The position numbers were made by a program, and so were the translations under genes. The notes under the pieces are model-generated. The model worked only from the letters and a program-made list of their open reading frames with translations. It was not told the origin of the DNA and searched no databases. A stretch of DNA of 30,124 bases from a virus, in IMG/VR virus record IMGVR_UViG_3300002053_000046, positions 1-30,124 of that record; one strand, written 5' to 3'. Of this stretch, positions 6,698 to 13,618 are shown piece after piece. Positions within the stretch are counted from its first letter, which is position 1. Each line of letters opens with the position of its first letter.

Positions 6698-6888
6698 TAA
6701 ATATTACTCAATATCATTGGATTTGGTATTTATTAGGATTTATGATTGCACCAAGATTGACATTTATGATTTGGTTAAGTTTGTATTTTAGCAATATATT
6801 GCCTTTGCCGCTTTTTATAATCGGTTGGACATATACAATAGTTAACGGAATTAAAATAAAAATAGGAAAAACCAATGCCCAAATTTGA
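6694..6888 (+). CDS. Small two-pass membrane protein (64 aa)
   Basis: The preferred start is ATG 6694, which overlaps the upstream TGA and follows AAGGAGG and GGAG sequences. The longer reading from 6670 would place the Shine-Dalgarno inside the gene. Two hydrophobic segments (about residues 7-25 and 30-50, with IWYLLGFMIAP and LPLPLFIIGW) suggest a membrane hairpin with a short basic tail. No family is recognised. Confidence 0.55.
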   Translation: MINITQYHWIWYLLGFMIAPRLTFMIWLSLYFSNILPLPLFIIGWTYTIVNGIKIKIGKTNAQI

Positions 6889-7036
6889 CCAATGTTATCG
6901 CTGTAAATTACTTCTTCCTATTTATTTATTAACTACTATAGTAGCGAGAGGAAATTCTTCAGGAAGAATTATGCGAGTAAAAGTCTGTAATGCTTGTAGA
7001 AGTGCTATTATTAAAGAACAACAAAGGGGGCAATAA
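6875..7036 (+). CDS. Small zinc-ribbon protein (53 aa)
   Basis: ATG 6875 overlaps the membrane-protein gene by 14 bases and the stop overlaps ATG 7036. The sequence has CYRC at residues 7-10 and CNAC about 28 residues later, with a beta-rich middle and a basic C-terminal helix: a minimal four-Cys zinc ribbon. Such proteins in phages often bind nucleic acid or host polymerase; nothing here decides. Spacing and Cys pairs support a real gene. Confidence 0.6.
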   Translation: MPKFDQCYRCKLLLPIYLLTTIVARGNSSGRIMRVKVCNACRSAIIKEQQRGQ

Positions 7037-7362
7037 TGGGCTGGGAGCAGGAATATAGATTTCCTACTTTATTTGATTTATTTAGAGAAATTACCGAGAC
7101 TAATATGTCTGACCATGAAATATTAAATCATTCTCTTCCAGAAGTAGCGAGTTTTTATGGAATAGAAAGAAATCTTTTAATAGAAAAAGTAGAAGAAATA
7201 ATTGTAGATAAAGATGAATGGCAATCTATAATAGGAAAAAGAGTAACTCTCTCTAATGGAGATATATGGGAAACCGTTAAAGTAAATAGTTATACTCAAG
7301 ACGGAAATTATGGTTGTGATATATATGCTTGGAAGAAAATTGATAATAAAAATGAACAATAA
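7036..7362 (+). CDS. Hypothetical protein (108 aa)
   Basis: The start ATG has AAAGGGGG just upstream (about 7024-7030). The N-terminal 50 residues are predicted helical (SDHEILNHSLPEVASFYGI), with an HTH-like look. The C-terminal part is beta-rich (RVTLSNGDIWETVKV), like a small barrel. I recognise no family and no catalytic motif. It sits in a run of short genes with overlapping ends. Confidence 0.6.
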   Translation: MGWEQEYRFPTLFDLFREITETNMSDHEILNHSLPEVASFYGIERNLLIEKVEEIIVDKDEWQSIIGKRVTLSNGDIWETVKVNSYTQDGNYGCDIYAWKKIDNKNEQ

Positions 7363-7570
7363 TCCTATAAATTTAAACGAACTTTTAGAGTTAAGAGAAA
7401 TTTATCTTGAATTAAAAGAATTGGCAGCAAAAGTGCAAGATTTTGAAGATAGACATAAATTTGCCGATAAAATGAAAAAAAGTTTAGATAAAGCTATTTC
7501 TGAATTAGTAGATTCTGCTCATATTTTGTATAGAGACATATATCAAATTAAAAAAGAGAACTATTTATGA
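7352..7570 (+). CDS. Small helical/coiled-coil protein (72 aa)
   Basis: ATG 7352 (an internal choice over 7310) leaves a normal 11-base overlap with the gene before. The product is almost wholly helical with heptad-like leucines (ELLELREIYLELKEL) and mixed charge. It is likely an oligomeric coiled coil. No strong Shine-Dalgarno is seen, so translation is probably coupled. Function unknown. Confidence 0.55.
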   Translation: MNNNPINLNELLELREIYLELKELAAKVQDFEDRHKFADKMKKSLDKAISELVDSAHILYRDIYQIKKENYL

Positions 7571-7776
7571 GAGGAGTCAAAGGTAAATCAGGAACAGGAA
7601 AAAAATCGGCTCACCATTGTAAAAATCTTTCAAAAGCTTTAAAAAAATACTATCAAACTAATAAACATATTATTTTAAAAAAGAAAATAAATTATAATTG
7701 TTCGTTAAAAAGCTTGACAAGTAAAATGAAAATATGTTATAATAAAATTACAAAAGGAGAAACGCATGGGAAATAA
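7567..7776 (+). CDS. Small basic protein (69 aa); 3' part overlaps a promoter
   Basis: The ATG overlaps the upstream TGA. The product is strongly basic, beginning RGVKGKSGTGKKSAHHC, then a predicted helix. This resembles the short DNA-binding modules found beside phage nucleases, without a clear match. Its last 20 or so codons coincide with the promoter at 7714-7743 and the next gene's Shine-Dalgarno. The C-terminal reading may therefore be a by-product of a promoter placed over the gene end. Treat as plausible but uncertain. Confidence 0.4.
   Translation: MRGVKGKSGTGKKSAHHCKNLSKALKKYYQTNKHIILKKKINYNCSLKSLTSKMKICYNKITKGETHGK
7714..7743 (+). promoter_or_regulatory. Sigma-70-type promoter with extended -10
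   Basis: TTGACA (7714-7719), an 18-base spacer ending TGT, and TATAAT (7738-7743), followed by AA as in the other two promoters. The predicted start near 7750 leaves a leader of about 16 bases holding AAAAGGAG before ATG 7766. It lies inside the reading frame of the preceding small gene. Confidence 0.85.
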
Positions 7777-8020
7777 TTTAGAAGCATTGTCAGAGAAAGA
7801 AATTAAAATATATAAATTCATTAAAGATAATACCGGATTTGTTACTGTTAAATTAGTTGAAGAACAGTTAGGGTCTGAATATCTTGGAGCGATAGGTAAA
7901 TTAATCAGAGAAGGAATTATAGAAAAGACTAAAAAGAGATTAGAAAATGTTACTAACCCTTATGGTAGAAAGATGATTAAAGGTTTTATTATAAAAGAAG
8001 GAGAAACAAATAATGTTTAA
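7766..8020 (+). CDS. Winged-helix (wHTH) protein, possible regulator
   Basis: 84 residues led by a dedicated promoter and an ideal Shine-Dalgarno (AAAAGGAG, 7752-7759). The pattern SEKEIKIYKFIKDN, TVKLVEEQLG, GAIGKLIREGIIEKT and KGFIIKE fits helix 1, helix 2, recognition helix and the beta wing of a winged-helix DNA-binding domain. That fills the whole protein. This suggests a small transcription regulator, perhaps early-expressed because of its own promoter. Targets unknown; the class is inferred from pattern. Confidence 0.6.
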   Translation: MGNNLEALSEKEIKIYKFIKDNTGFVTVKLVEEQLGSEYLGAIGKLIREGIIEKTKKRLENVTNPYGRKMIKGFIIKEGETNNV

Positions 8021-8243
8021 ATATGGAGATATAGTAAAAGTTAAAGAAGGATTTTATAAAGATGCAAAAGGAATATTAGTTGATATTGTTCATCAAAAAG
8101 GAAATCCTAAATATTATGAAGCAGAATTATGTTTATTTAAACCTCCAATGATAAGAATTGAAAAAAATGTAATTTTTGAAGAAAGCGAATTAGAAAAAAT
8201 AGAAAAAGATAATTTAGAAGAAAACAATGATAAAAGTAAATAA
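8013..8243 (+). CDS. KOW/SH3-like small protein (76 aa)
   Basis: The N-terminal KYGDIVKVKEGFYKDAKGILVD matches the KOW/SH3-barrel pattern (a Gly-Asp-x-Val start, a central Gly before a strand), as in NusG- or ribosomal-type beta barrels. An acidic helical tail rich in Glu follows. It overlaps the winged-helix gene by 8 bases and probably shares the promoter at 7714. KOW domains often touch RNA or RNA polymerase; whether this one does is unknown. Confidence 0.55.
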   Translation: MFKYGDIVKVKEGFYKDAKGILVDIVHQKGNPKYYEAELCLFKPPMIRIEKNVIFEESELEKIEKDNLEENNDKSK

Positions 8244-8424
8244 AGTTATAGAAAATCAAGATGGAAGTGCGACTCTCCATATTGAATATAATCCTCAAGT
8301 TTTATATCCATTAATAAGAACACATTACAAAAAAGTAAGATGCACACAAAAAATGATAAAAAAATTTCTTTTAAAAGCTATAACAAATTATATAAATACC
8401 AAATGCAAAAAAGGAGCGATATAA
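8227..8424 (+). CDS. Small hypothetical protein (65 aa)
   Basis: It overlaps the previous gene by 17 bases and shares one base with the next (TAATG). It is beta-rich at the N-terminus (VIENQDGSATLHIEY) then helical, with two Cys. The middle resembles short phage proteins of unknown role. No family is assigned. Confidence 0.55.
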   Translation: MIKVNKVIENQDGSATLHIEYNPQVLYPLIRTHYKKVRCTQKMIKKFLLKAITNYINTKCKKGAI

Positions 8425-8792
8425 TGCCTTATATTAAGAAAGATAACGGTCGTAGAGAAGCATTACAAAGACAAGAAACTGCTTTAAATGCGGGAGAATT
8501 AAATTATCAGATATTTCACTATATAAAACATAATTATATTACGAGTGATAAAAGAATTATATTTGATAAAGTTATAACGTATGTCAGAAATTTTTTAGGC
8601 ACAAATCCAAATTATCAACGATATAATGATATAACAGGATGTCTTTTGCGTTGTGGCTTAGAGCTTCAAAGACGCTATAAAGAAATTCCTGAAGAGATTT
8701 TATTTATTTTAATAGATATATTAGAGACTTTTAACGATGAAATAAATAAATATGAAGATACTAAAATCGAAACTAATGGAGATGTAGGATAA
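8424..8792 (+). CDS. Conserved phage protein (DUF6899-like)
   Basis: The true start is ATG 8424, with AAGGAG at about 8411-8416. The longer frame from 8340 overlaps the previous gene without its own site. The sequence begins MPYIKK, has AGELNYQI, a helix, NDITGCLL and an E.QRRY stretch, and ends KIETNGDV. The start, the GELNY core and the ENGDV-like end match a family common in uncultured phages that has no known function. The order of these motifs supports the assignment. It sits before a deoxyribosyltransferase-like gene. Confidence 0.7.
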   Translation: MPYIKKDNGRREALQRQETALNAGELNYQIFHYIKHNYITSDKRIIFDKVITYVRNFLGTNPNYQRYNDITGCLLRCGLELQRRYKEIPEEILFILIDILETFNDEINKYEDTKIETNGDVG

Positions 8793-9418
8793 TGCACGAA
8801 AATAGATATAAATTTACAACTTATCTCGCTGGACCCATCGAGCATGTCTCAAAAGAAAATATGAAAACTTGGAGACAAGAAATTACAGAAAAATTAAATA
8901 GTGAAGACTTATTAATTTATGACCCAGTTGTTCAAGAAAGCATAAAAGTTGGTAAACCTTCTGGTCAACAAATAGAATATGTCAAAGGATTAAAAAAATG
9001 TGGTAAATATGATTTATTCTTTGATGAAATGTGGAAGATATGGTATGGGCATATATCACAAAATACAGATATAATTCAGCTTCTTACAAATTTAAGAATG
9101 AGAAAACATATAGACGGAAATTATTTTCAAAATATAAAATATTGGGGAGATTCTGAAGCAGTTGTAAGAAGTGATTTTATTATTGTTAGATTATCTAAAG
9201 ACGAAAAAACAGTCGGAACGATTTATGAAATAGTTTTTGCTTATTTATTTAGAATTCCTATTTATTTAATTTTACCAGATTGTTCTAAAACCGATGCAAA
9301 TAGTTCTTTAATTTTTGGAATCCAGATTTCAGGAGGAGAAATATTTTATTCTATTAATGATTGTGTAAAATATATTACAGAAAAATATAAAATTAAAATA
9401 AAAGAAAATAAGGAATAA
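8792..9418 (+). CDS. Nucleoside 2-deoxyribosyltransferase-like protein (second copy type)
   Basis: 208 residues with YLAGPIEH near residue 11 (the canonical YLAGP opening strand of the family), an insertion around residues 60-110, and GTIYEIVFAYLFRIPIYLI near residue 145, carrying the catalytic-type Glu. This is closer to the family pattern than the protein at 4872. The insertion (LFFDEMWKIWYGH and beyond) is unusual. It probably acts on deoxynucleosides or nucleotide pools. It is followed by a zinc-ribbon gene and then a dATP/dGTP diphosphohydrolase-like gene, suggesting a nucleotide-pool role. Confidence 0.65.
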   Translation: MHENRYKFTTYLAGPIEHVSKENMKTWRQEITEKLNSEDLLIYDPVVQESIKVGKPSGQQIEYVKGLKKCGKYDLFFDEMWKIWYGHISQNTDIIQLLTNLRMRKHIDGNYFQNIKYWGDSEAVVRSDFIIVRLSKDEKTVGTIYEIVFAYLFRIPIYLILPDCSKTDANSSLIFGIQISGGEIFYSINDCVKYITEKYKIKIKENKE

Positions 9419-9420
9419 AA

Positions 9421-9714
9421 ATGTATCTATTTTATTGCGATATTTGTCAAGTTCCAATTAAAGAAGATGAAGATAGATATATTTTAGCGATTAATAAAAC
9501 AAAAGGACGAGATTTAGAAAATGACAAAGAATTTGTAACGATAGATGATTTTATACGACGTTTACAAGAAAATAAAAAATATATTAAAACTTATGAAATA
9601 TGCAAGAAATGCAAAAAAGTATTAGAACATTTTTTAAATTTAAGAATAAAAGAGATTAGAAAAATTCAAAGAGAATTAGAACAATTAGAAGAGAAAGAAA
9701 ATGACAAAAGATAA
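9421..9714 (+). CDS. Zinc-knuckle plus coiled-coil protein (97 aa)
   Basis: An N-terminal CDIC knuckle (residues about 6-9) and a CKKC knuckle near residue 62 could chelate zinc, with a long spacer between. The C-terminal 30 residues form a charged coiled coil (EIRKIQRELEQLEEKE). It ends in a 14-base overlap with the diphosphohydrolase-like gene. No function assigned. Confidence 0.6.
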   Translation: MYLFYCDICQVPIKEDEDRYILAINKTKGRDLENDKEFVTIDDFIRRLQENKKYIKTYEICKKCKKVLEHFLNLRIKEIRKIQRELEQLEEKENDKR

Positions 9715-10063
9715 AATTAGAAAATTTGCAACGGGTGCGACAAGAGATACAGATAAAGGAAAAAATGATTATGAAGGATTTTTAAGTCCTTTGGTAATTG
9801 AAAGATTTGGTCAATATATGAATAAACATCGAAAACAATCCGATGGAAGTTTAAGAGATTCTGATAATTGGCAAAAAGGAATTCCCCGTGATGCATATAT
9901 AAAATCAGCTTGGCGTCATTTTCTTGATTGGTGGAAAGAGCATAGAGGATTAACAAGTAGAGAAGGATTAGAAGATGCTTTAATGGCGTTGATGTTTAAT
10001 GTTATGGGATACGCACATGAATTATTGAAAGAAAAAGATAAAAATAATGGACAGAAAAGATAA
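9701..10063 (+). CDS. dATP/dGTP diphosphohydrolase N-terminal-type protein
   Basis: 120 residues matching the phage dATP/dGTP diphosphohydrolase (formerly DUF5664) pattern. It begins RKFATGATRDTDKGKNDYEG, continues SPLVIERFGQYM, DSDNWQKGIP and SAWRHFLDWW, and closes with EDALMALMFNVMGY. In some siphoviruses (cyanophage S-2L, PhiVC8) relatives act in the 2-aminoadenine pathway by lowering dATP/dGTP. Here there is no PurZ-like gene in the window, so a full Z-genome pathway is not supported. It overlaps both neighbours. The assignment to the family is firm; the cellular role is inferred. Confidence 0.75.
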   Translation: MTKDKIRKFATGATRDTDKGKNDYEGFLSPLVIERFGQYMNKHRKQSDGSLRDSDNWQKGIPRDAYIKSAWRHFLDWWKEHRGLTSREGLEDALMALMFNVMGYAHELLKEKDKNNGQKR

Positions 10064-10229
10064 AAAAGTCATAGGATGGTGTCTTTATTGTAAAACCGAG
10101 ATTTATGAAGAAGATGATTTTGTAGTTAGAGACGAAAATAAATATCACATAGATTGTTATAATTTGATAGAAACAGATAGTTTCGGGAAAGATATTGTAG
10201 ATTTTACCGATACAGATTATGACGAATAA
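10047..10229 (+). CDS. Small zinc-binding protein (60 aa)
   Basis: CLYCKTEIYEEDDF followed by YHIDCY gives a Cys-x-x-Cys ... His-x-x-Cys set, typical of a LIM-like or treble-clef half. An acidic tail with many Asp follows. It overlaps the preceding gene by 17 bases. Probably a small zinc protein; no family name can be given. Confidence 0.6.
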   Translation: MDRKDKKVIGWCLYCKTEIYEEDDFVVRDENKYHIDCYNLIETDSFGKDIVDFTDTDYDE

Positions 10230-10303
10230 TCGGAAATATTGACCAACTCACAGACGATTTAAGAGAATCTGATTTAAAAGTATTAAACTTCAAAGAGAAT
10301 TAA
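10219..10303 (+). pseudogene. Possible decayed small gene
   Basis: The gap between the zinc protein and bS21 contains a short coding-like stretch without its own start (10223-10303), ending in NIDQLTDDLRESDLKVLNF. An ATG at 10219 opens only a 7-codon frame one base out of register with it. A one-base change in this region could join the two. It is only about 25 residues, so chance is possible. Confidence 0.2.
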
Positions 10304-10316
10304 CGCAAAAAGAAAA

Positions 10317-10508
10317 ATGAAAATTAAGGGATTACATATTACATTATCAGAGAAAGACAACGCTTCTTCTGAAGCTTTTGAAAAAGTATTGCGGAAATTT
10401 AAAAAAGCTATTAGAAATGCAGGAATATTAAAAGAATTAAGAGATAGAATGGCATTTATGAAACCAAGCGAAAAAAAGCGTAAAAAGAGATTAGCGAAAA
10501 GAAAATGA
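10317..10508 (+). CDS. Ribosomal protein bS21-like
   Basis: 63 residues. FEKVLRKFKKAIRNAGIL plus a following LRDRMAFMKPSEKKRKKR matches bacterial bS21: a helix with Phe-x-x-x-x-R-x-F-K, then R-x-x-x-x-x-x-K-P-S-x-x-x-K-R and a basic tail. bS21 binds the 30S platform near the anti-Shine-Dalgarno and affects initiation. Phage-encoded homologues are known in several phage groups. The window has a clear Shine-Dalgarno for most genes, but this gene has only a weak AAAGA. It overlaps the 5' nuclease gene by 4 bases (ATGA). It may swap into host ribosomes to favour phage mRNA; this is inference from the phage bS21 literature. Confidence 0.75.
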   Translation: MKIKGLHITLSEKDNASSEAFEKVLRKFKKAIRNAGILKELRDRMAFMKPSEKKRKKRLAKRK

Positions 10509-11356
10509 AAAAGAAAATAATAGTAATTGATTATTTAGTTTTTGTTCATTCTGCCATATTTGCTTGGAGAAATAATAAAGGCATCCCGATGACTTATACA
10601 CTTTTAAATATGATTATATCTTGTCTTCGTAGAATAGGAATAGAGCCATTCGATACTATTTATATTGCGACTGATTATTTAAAGAGTTGGAGAAAAGAAT
10701 ATGTAGAAGAATATAAAGCAAATAGAAAAGCATTTCGAGATAGTTTTGAAGATATAGATTGGAGTAAAATGTTTAATGATGCAGATAAGATGTTAAATAT
10801 ATTAGATAAAGCTACAGATTGGATAATAGTAAAAAATGAATATAGCGAACACTTAGAAGCAGATGATATAGCGAGTTATATTGTGCGACATAATCAAGAT
10901 AAAGAAATTATATTAGTGACAATAGATAGCGACTGGGAACAAATGTGGCATTTTGATAATGTTAAATTATTTAGTCCTAAGACTAAACCAAAAAGATATA
11001 AAATAAAACCCGAAAATTTTAATGTTTATACATTAATCTCGTCTAAAGTCACAAAAGAAACAAGCGACAATTTAATTAGTCCTATTTTAAGCGAGAAAGA
11101 TTATGATACTCGTATGATGTTAATTAATTTATTAGAGTTACCCGATTTTATAGAAAAGCAATTAGATGTCGTGTTTCAGAATTTAGATAAAAAAGAAGAT
11201 TACGATTTGAATTTAATTCCATTTAAAAGTTTACGAGAAAAAATAGGAGATTTATATAATGATAAGAAAGATATAATCGATTATGAATGGTGTATAAGAT
11301 TAGAAGAAAAAAGAAAAAATCGTAAAAAGAAAATAACGAAAGGAGTAAGAAAATGA
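10505..11356 (+). CDS. 5'-3' exonuclease / flap endonuclease-like
   Basis: 283 residues with the 5' nuclease (FEN/PIN-like) motif order. The N-terminal IIVIDYL places an Asp at residue 9, EYKANRKAF matches the helical-arch YKANR motif (residues 70-74), HLEADDIA (E118, D120, D121) holds the central metal ligands, and VTIDSDW (D141, D143) holds the next pair. The C-terminal H3TH region is less clear. The role is removal of RNA primers and flaps, as T4 RNase H or the polymerase I exonuclease domain does. The basic C-terminal tail (KRKNRKKK) may bind DNA. ATGA overlap joins it to the following gene. Confidence 0.8.
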   Translation: MKKKIIVIDYLVFVHSAIFAWRNNKGIPMTYTLLNMIISCLRRIGIEPFDTIYIATDYLKSWRKEYVEEYKANRKAFRDSFEDIDWSKMFNDADKMLNILDKATDWIIVKNEYSEHLEADDIASYIVRHNQDKEIILVTIDSDWEQMWHFDNVKLFSPKTKPKRYKIKPENFNVYTLISSKVTKETSDNLISPILSEKDYDTRMMLINLLELPDFIEKQLDVVFQNLDKKEDYDLNLIPFKSLREKIGDLYNDKKDIIDYEWCIRLEEKRKNRKKKITKGVRK

Positions 11357-11853
11357 AGTTTAAGATAGCAATAAAGAAAGGCAAAAAACACTTGCTAAAA
11401 ATACAGATGGACGATGGCAAAGAAAAGTGGATGGAAACGACGGAAACAGTTTTTAAATATGCAAAGAATCAATTTGAAGAAGATGACGAGATAGGTATTA
11501 CTTATATAAAGAAAAATGGTCAATATTATGTTTCAAGAGTTAATAAAGATGGAGAAGTTGAAGAAAAAGAAGAAGAAAAAGACGAAGAGAAAGTTGATGA
11601 CGACGGTGTTAAGAGATGTGAGGATTGTGGGAAAGAACTAAAGAATCCAAAATATGATAAATGTTACGAGTGTAATAAAAAGAATCCTTCAAAGCCGCAA
11701 AAGAATATGGAAACTCAAGATTCAATAAAAACTCAATCAGCTTATAAAATAGCGGCAATCGCTTTACAAGTATTTACAGGACAGATTGAAGATTTAGATA
11801 CATTAAAATCTCAATTAGATGAGATAGCTAATCATTTACTTAGAAAGTTTTAA
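11353..11853 (+). CDS. Putative ssDNA-binding protein with zinc ribbon
   Basis: 166 residues in three parts. The first (residues 1-65) is a beta-rich region with IQMDDGKEKWMETT and YIKKNGQYYVSRV, resembling an OB-fold. An acidic run follows (many Glu/Asp), then a zinc ribbon (CEDCGKEL, CYECNKKNP). The C-terminal helical part contains TQSAYKIAAIALQ. This architecture recurs in phage proteins thought to bind ssDNA. Its position after the 5' nuclease fits a replication role. SSB function is inferred; no enzymatic motif is present. Confidence 0.5.
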   Translation: MKFKIAIKKGKKHLLKIQMDDGKEKWMETTETVFKYAKNQFEEDDEIGITYIKKNGQYYVSRVNKDGEVEEKEEEKDEEKVDDDGVKRCEDCGKELKNPKYDKCYECNKKNPSKPQKNMETQDSIKTQSAYKIAAIALQVFTGQIEDLDTLKSQLDEIANHLLRKF

Positions 11854-11919
11854 TTAAAAAGATTAAAATAGTTACTGATAAACAATGAGAGCTGACCAAA
11901 TAACCCAAAGGTGATGAGG

Positions 11920-12105
11920 ATGAAGGATAAACCTAAGAATGAGAAAATAATTATAAAAAACCATAGCCATTGTAGTGAATGTGGTTGTTTAGTAGAAGAT
12001 ATAACCAAATCTGTATGTAACATCTGTGCGCCACGGGAATACGGTATTTGTGAGTATTGTGACCACGAATACAAACATTGCATATGTGAAGAAGATGCCG
12101 AATAA
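11920..12105 (+). CDS. Small multi-zinc-knuckle protein (61 aa)
   Basis: The best start is ATG 11920, with AAAGGTG 7 bases upstream; the GTG at 11911 would lie inside the Shine-Dalgarno. Cys pairs CSEC, CNIC, CEYC and CIC form two possible zinc sites. It lies in the higher-G+C islet and overlaps the Lar-like gene by 11 bases. Base composition differs from neighbours (40% G+C in one line here versus 15% in a line of the protease gene), suggesting recent acquisition. Function unknown. Confidence 0.6.
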   Translation: MKDKPKNEKIIIKNHSHCSECGCLVEDITKSVCNICAPREYGICEYCDHEYKHCICEEDAE

Positions 12106-12484
12106 AAGACGATTTAAATTATTACCTTGTCCTTTTTGTGGTAATAAGACACCAACTTTAAATAGATGGCAAATAAATGGGTCATACTTTGTTATGTGCG
12201 GAAAATGCCCTGTAAAAATGGAAGATTTAATCGAAGACAAGCACGGTATAAGTAAACCGGTGAAGATGCAACAAGCCATTAAAGCATGGAACAGTAGAGA
12301 CTATCGGTGGACTCTCATGGGAAAGAGTAAAGACAAGATAAAGTATATAGTAATTAAGCTTCTTAGCGTAGATAACGTAAATGAGGAAGTTACCGTAGAA
12401 GATGATACTGGGTTCTCTTATCGGTTTGACTTTGTTGATGTCAGAATTTTGTGCAAGGCACTACCGAGGAGGAGAAGAAGATGA
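12095..12484 (+). CDS. Lar-like (restriction alleviation family) zinc protein
   Basis: The preferred start is ATG 12095, giving 129 residues; the upstream 23 codons lie over another gene. The N-terminal LLPCPFCGN, a second CGKCP pair and AIKAWNSRDYRW match the Lar/restriction alleviation pattern. That pattern is a zinc ribbon whose usual C-terminal is an AIxxWNxR motif. The extra C-terminal 45 residues are a beta-rich extension (YIVIKLLSVDNVNEE) absent from typical Lar proteins of 60-90 residues. Lar modulates type I restriction in Rac prophage; whether this protein counters restriction is not shown. It lies in the higher-G+C islet. Confidence 0.6.
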   Translation: MPNKRRFKLLPCPFCGNKTPTLNRWQINGSYFVMCGKCPVKMEDLIEDKHGISKPVKMQQAIKAWNSRDYRWTLMGKSKDKIKYIVIKLLSVDNVNEEVTVEDDTGFSYRFDFVDVRILCKALPRRRRR

Positions 12485-13242
12485 AAAATATCATAAAATT
12501 TTGTCAACAATATAAAAAATTAGCTATAGGATTAATTATATTAGCTATAATAGGAGTAACTGTAGATTATTTTATAACTTATGTATATCCTCTATATAAA
12601 ACTCAAAAAGATATTCCTTTTGAATGGGACAAAACTAATTATGTTAATAGTAAACTAAGAGAAGAATTAAAACAGTCAGTAGTAGGAATTTTTGATGGAA
12701 CTTATGCAACTGGAGTTATTATTGGTTCAAATAATTCATTTGTTTTAATATTAACCAATGCTCACGTTGTTTTAGGATTACATGAAGATTCTAAAATTCA
12801 TTTTGTGACAGATGAATACAATATAGCAGTAAAAAATATTGAAATTTTAAATATAGATTTATTTAATGATTTAGCTTTATTAGGAATAAAAGTTCCTAAT
12901 GTAGTAAAATTTAAAAGTATGGAAATAGCTAAAGAAAATGCAAAAATAGGAGATAAAGTTTATGCTTTAGGTAATCCTTTAGGATTAGAACATATTTATA
13001 CAGAAGGAAAAGTTATTTATGTTAATAACATAAAAAAACTTTATATATCTAATCCCTCTGCTCCTGGTTCAAGTGGAACACCCATTGTAAATGAAAAAGG
13101 AGAATTAGTAGGTTTAATACATGCTTTAGGTTATACAAATTTAAGAGACACAAAATGTTTTTATACTTATATAACGATTTGTATAGGAAGAGAATCTATA
13201 TTAGATTTTATAGCAAATACAATAAAAAAATTAAAAAAATGA
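12481..13242 (+). CDS. Membrane-anchored trypsin-like (HtrA/S1C-type) serine protease
   Basis: From ATG 12481 (GAGGAG just upstream) the protein has 253 residues. One N-terminal transmembrane helix (about 13-35) leads into a chymotrypsin-fold protease whose triad is visible: His95 in LTNAHVV, Asp130 in LFNDLALLGI and Ser198 in PGSSGTPI. YALGNPLGLE and GLIHALG match the DegP/HtrA core. No PDZ domain follows. The catalytic domain should face outside the cytoplasm. The role could be envelope quality control, superinfection exclusion or activation of a phage factor; none is proven. The next gene overlaps by 4 bases. Confidence 0.85.
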   Translation: MKNIIKFCQQYKKLAIGLIILAIIGVTVDYFITYVYPLYKTQKDIPFEWDKTNYVNSKLREELKQSVVGIFDGTYATGVIIGSNNSFVLILTNAHVVLGLHEDSKIHFVTDEYNIAVKNIEILNIDLFNDLALLGIKVPNVVKFKSMEIAKENAKIGDKVYALGNPLGLEHIYTEGKVIYVNNIKKLYISNPSAPGSSGTPIVNEKGELVGLIHALGYTNLRDTKCFYTYITICIGRESILDFIANTIKKLKK

Positions 13243-13379
13243 CTTTTAGGCCAGAAAATTCTTTAAATAGATTTTATAAACAATTGAAGTTGAATAAAGA
13301 AATACATGAAATTATAACATTTTTTAGAAAATGGAGAAAAGAAGCTCATAAGGAATTAAACAAAAGGATACAAAGATGA
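13239..13379 (+). CDS. Small basic hypothetical protein (46 aa)
   Basis: ATG 13239 overlaps the protease stop (ATGA), which argues for this start over a 28-codon-longer frame inside the protease gene. It is basic and probably helical (FRKWRKEAHKELNKR). The stop overlaps ATG 13376. No family recognised. Confidence 0.45.
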   Translation: MTFRPENSLNRFYKQLKLNKEIHEIITFFRKWRKEAHKELNKRIQR

Positions 13380-13618
13380 AAATACAAGCTATTACTTGTC
13401 CTTATTGTAAAGATACTATTTTTTCTAGAGCAAGATATGATATGAGATGGTGTAGTTGTAAAAAAATATTTATAGACGGAGGATTTGATTATTTAAGATA
13501 TGGAGGAAAAGAAATAAATAAAATTAAAATAAAAGAAATTAAGTTAAATGTTACAAAAAAAGATTTATATAATGACTGGAATAAAAGTATAGATAAATTT
13601 GGGAGAATAAAAAAATGA
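13376..13618 (+). CDS. Phage zinc-ribbon protein (80 aa)
   Basis: ITCPYCKDTIFSRARYDMRW followed by CSCKKIFIDGGFDYLRYGG gives a CxxC ... CSC zinc ribbon with an SRARYD segment and a conserved IDGG turn. This layout recurs in many small phage proteins of unknown function. It overlaps both neighbours by 4 bases. It likely binds nucleic acid or protein, but no activity is evident. Confidence 0.65.
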   Translation: MKIQAITCPYCKDTIFSRARYDMRWCSCKKIFIDGGFDYLRYGGKEINKIKIKEIKLNVTKKDLYNDWNKSIDKFGRIKK

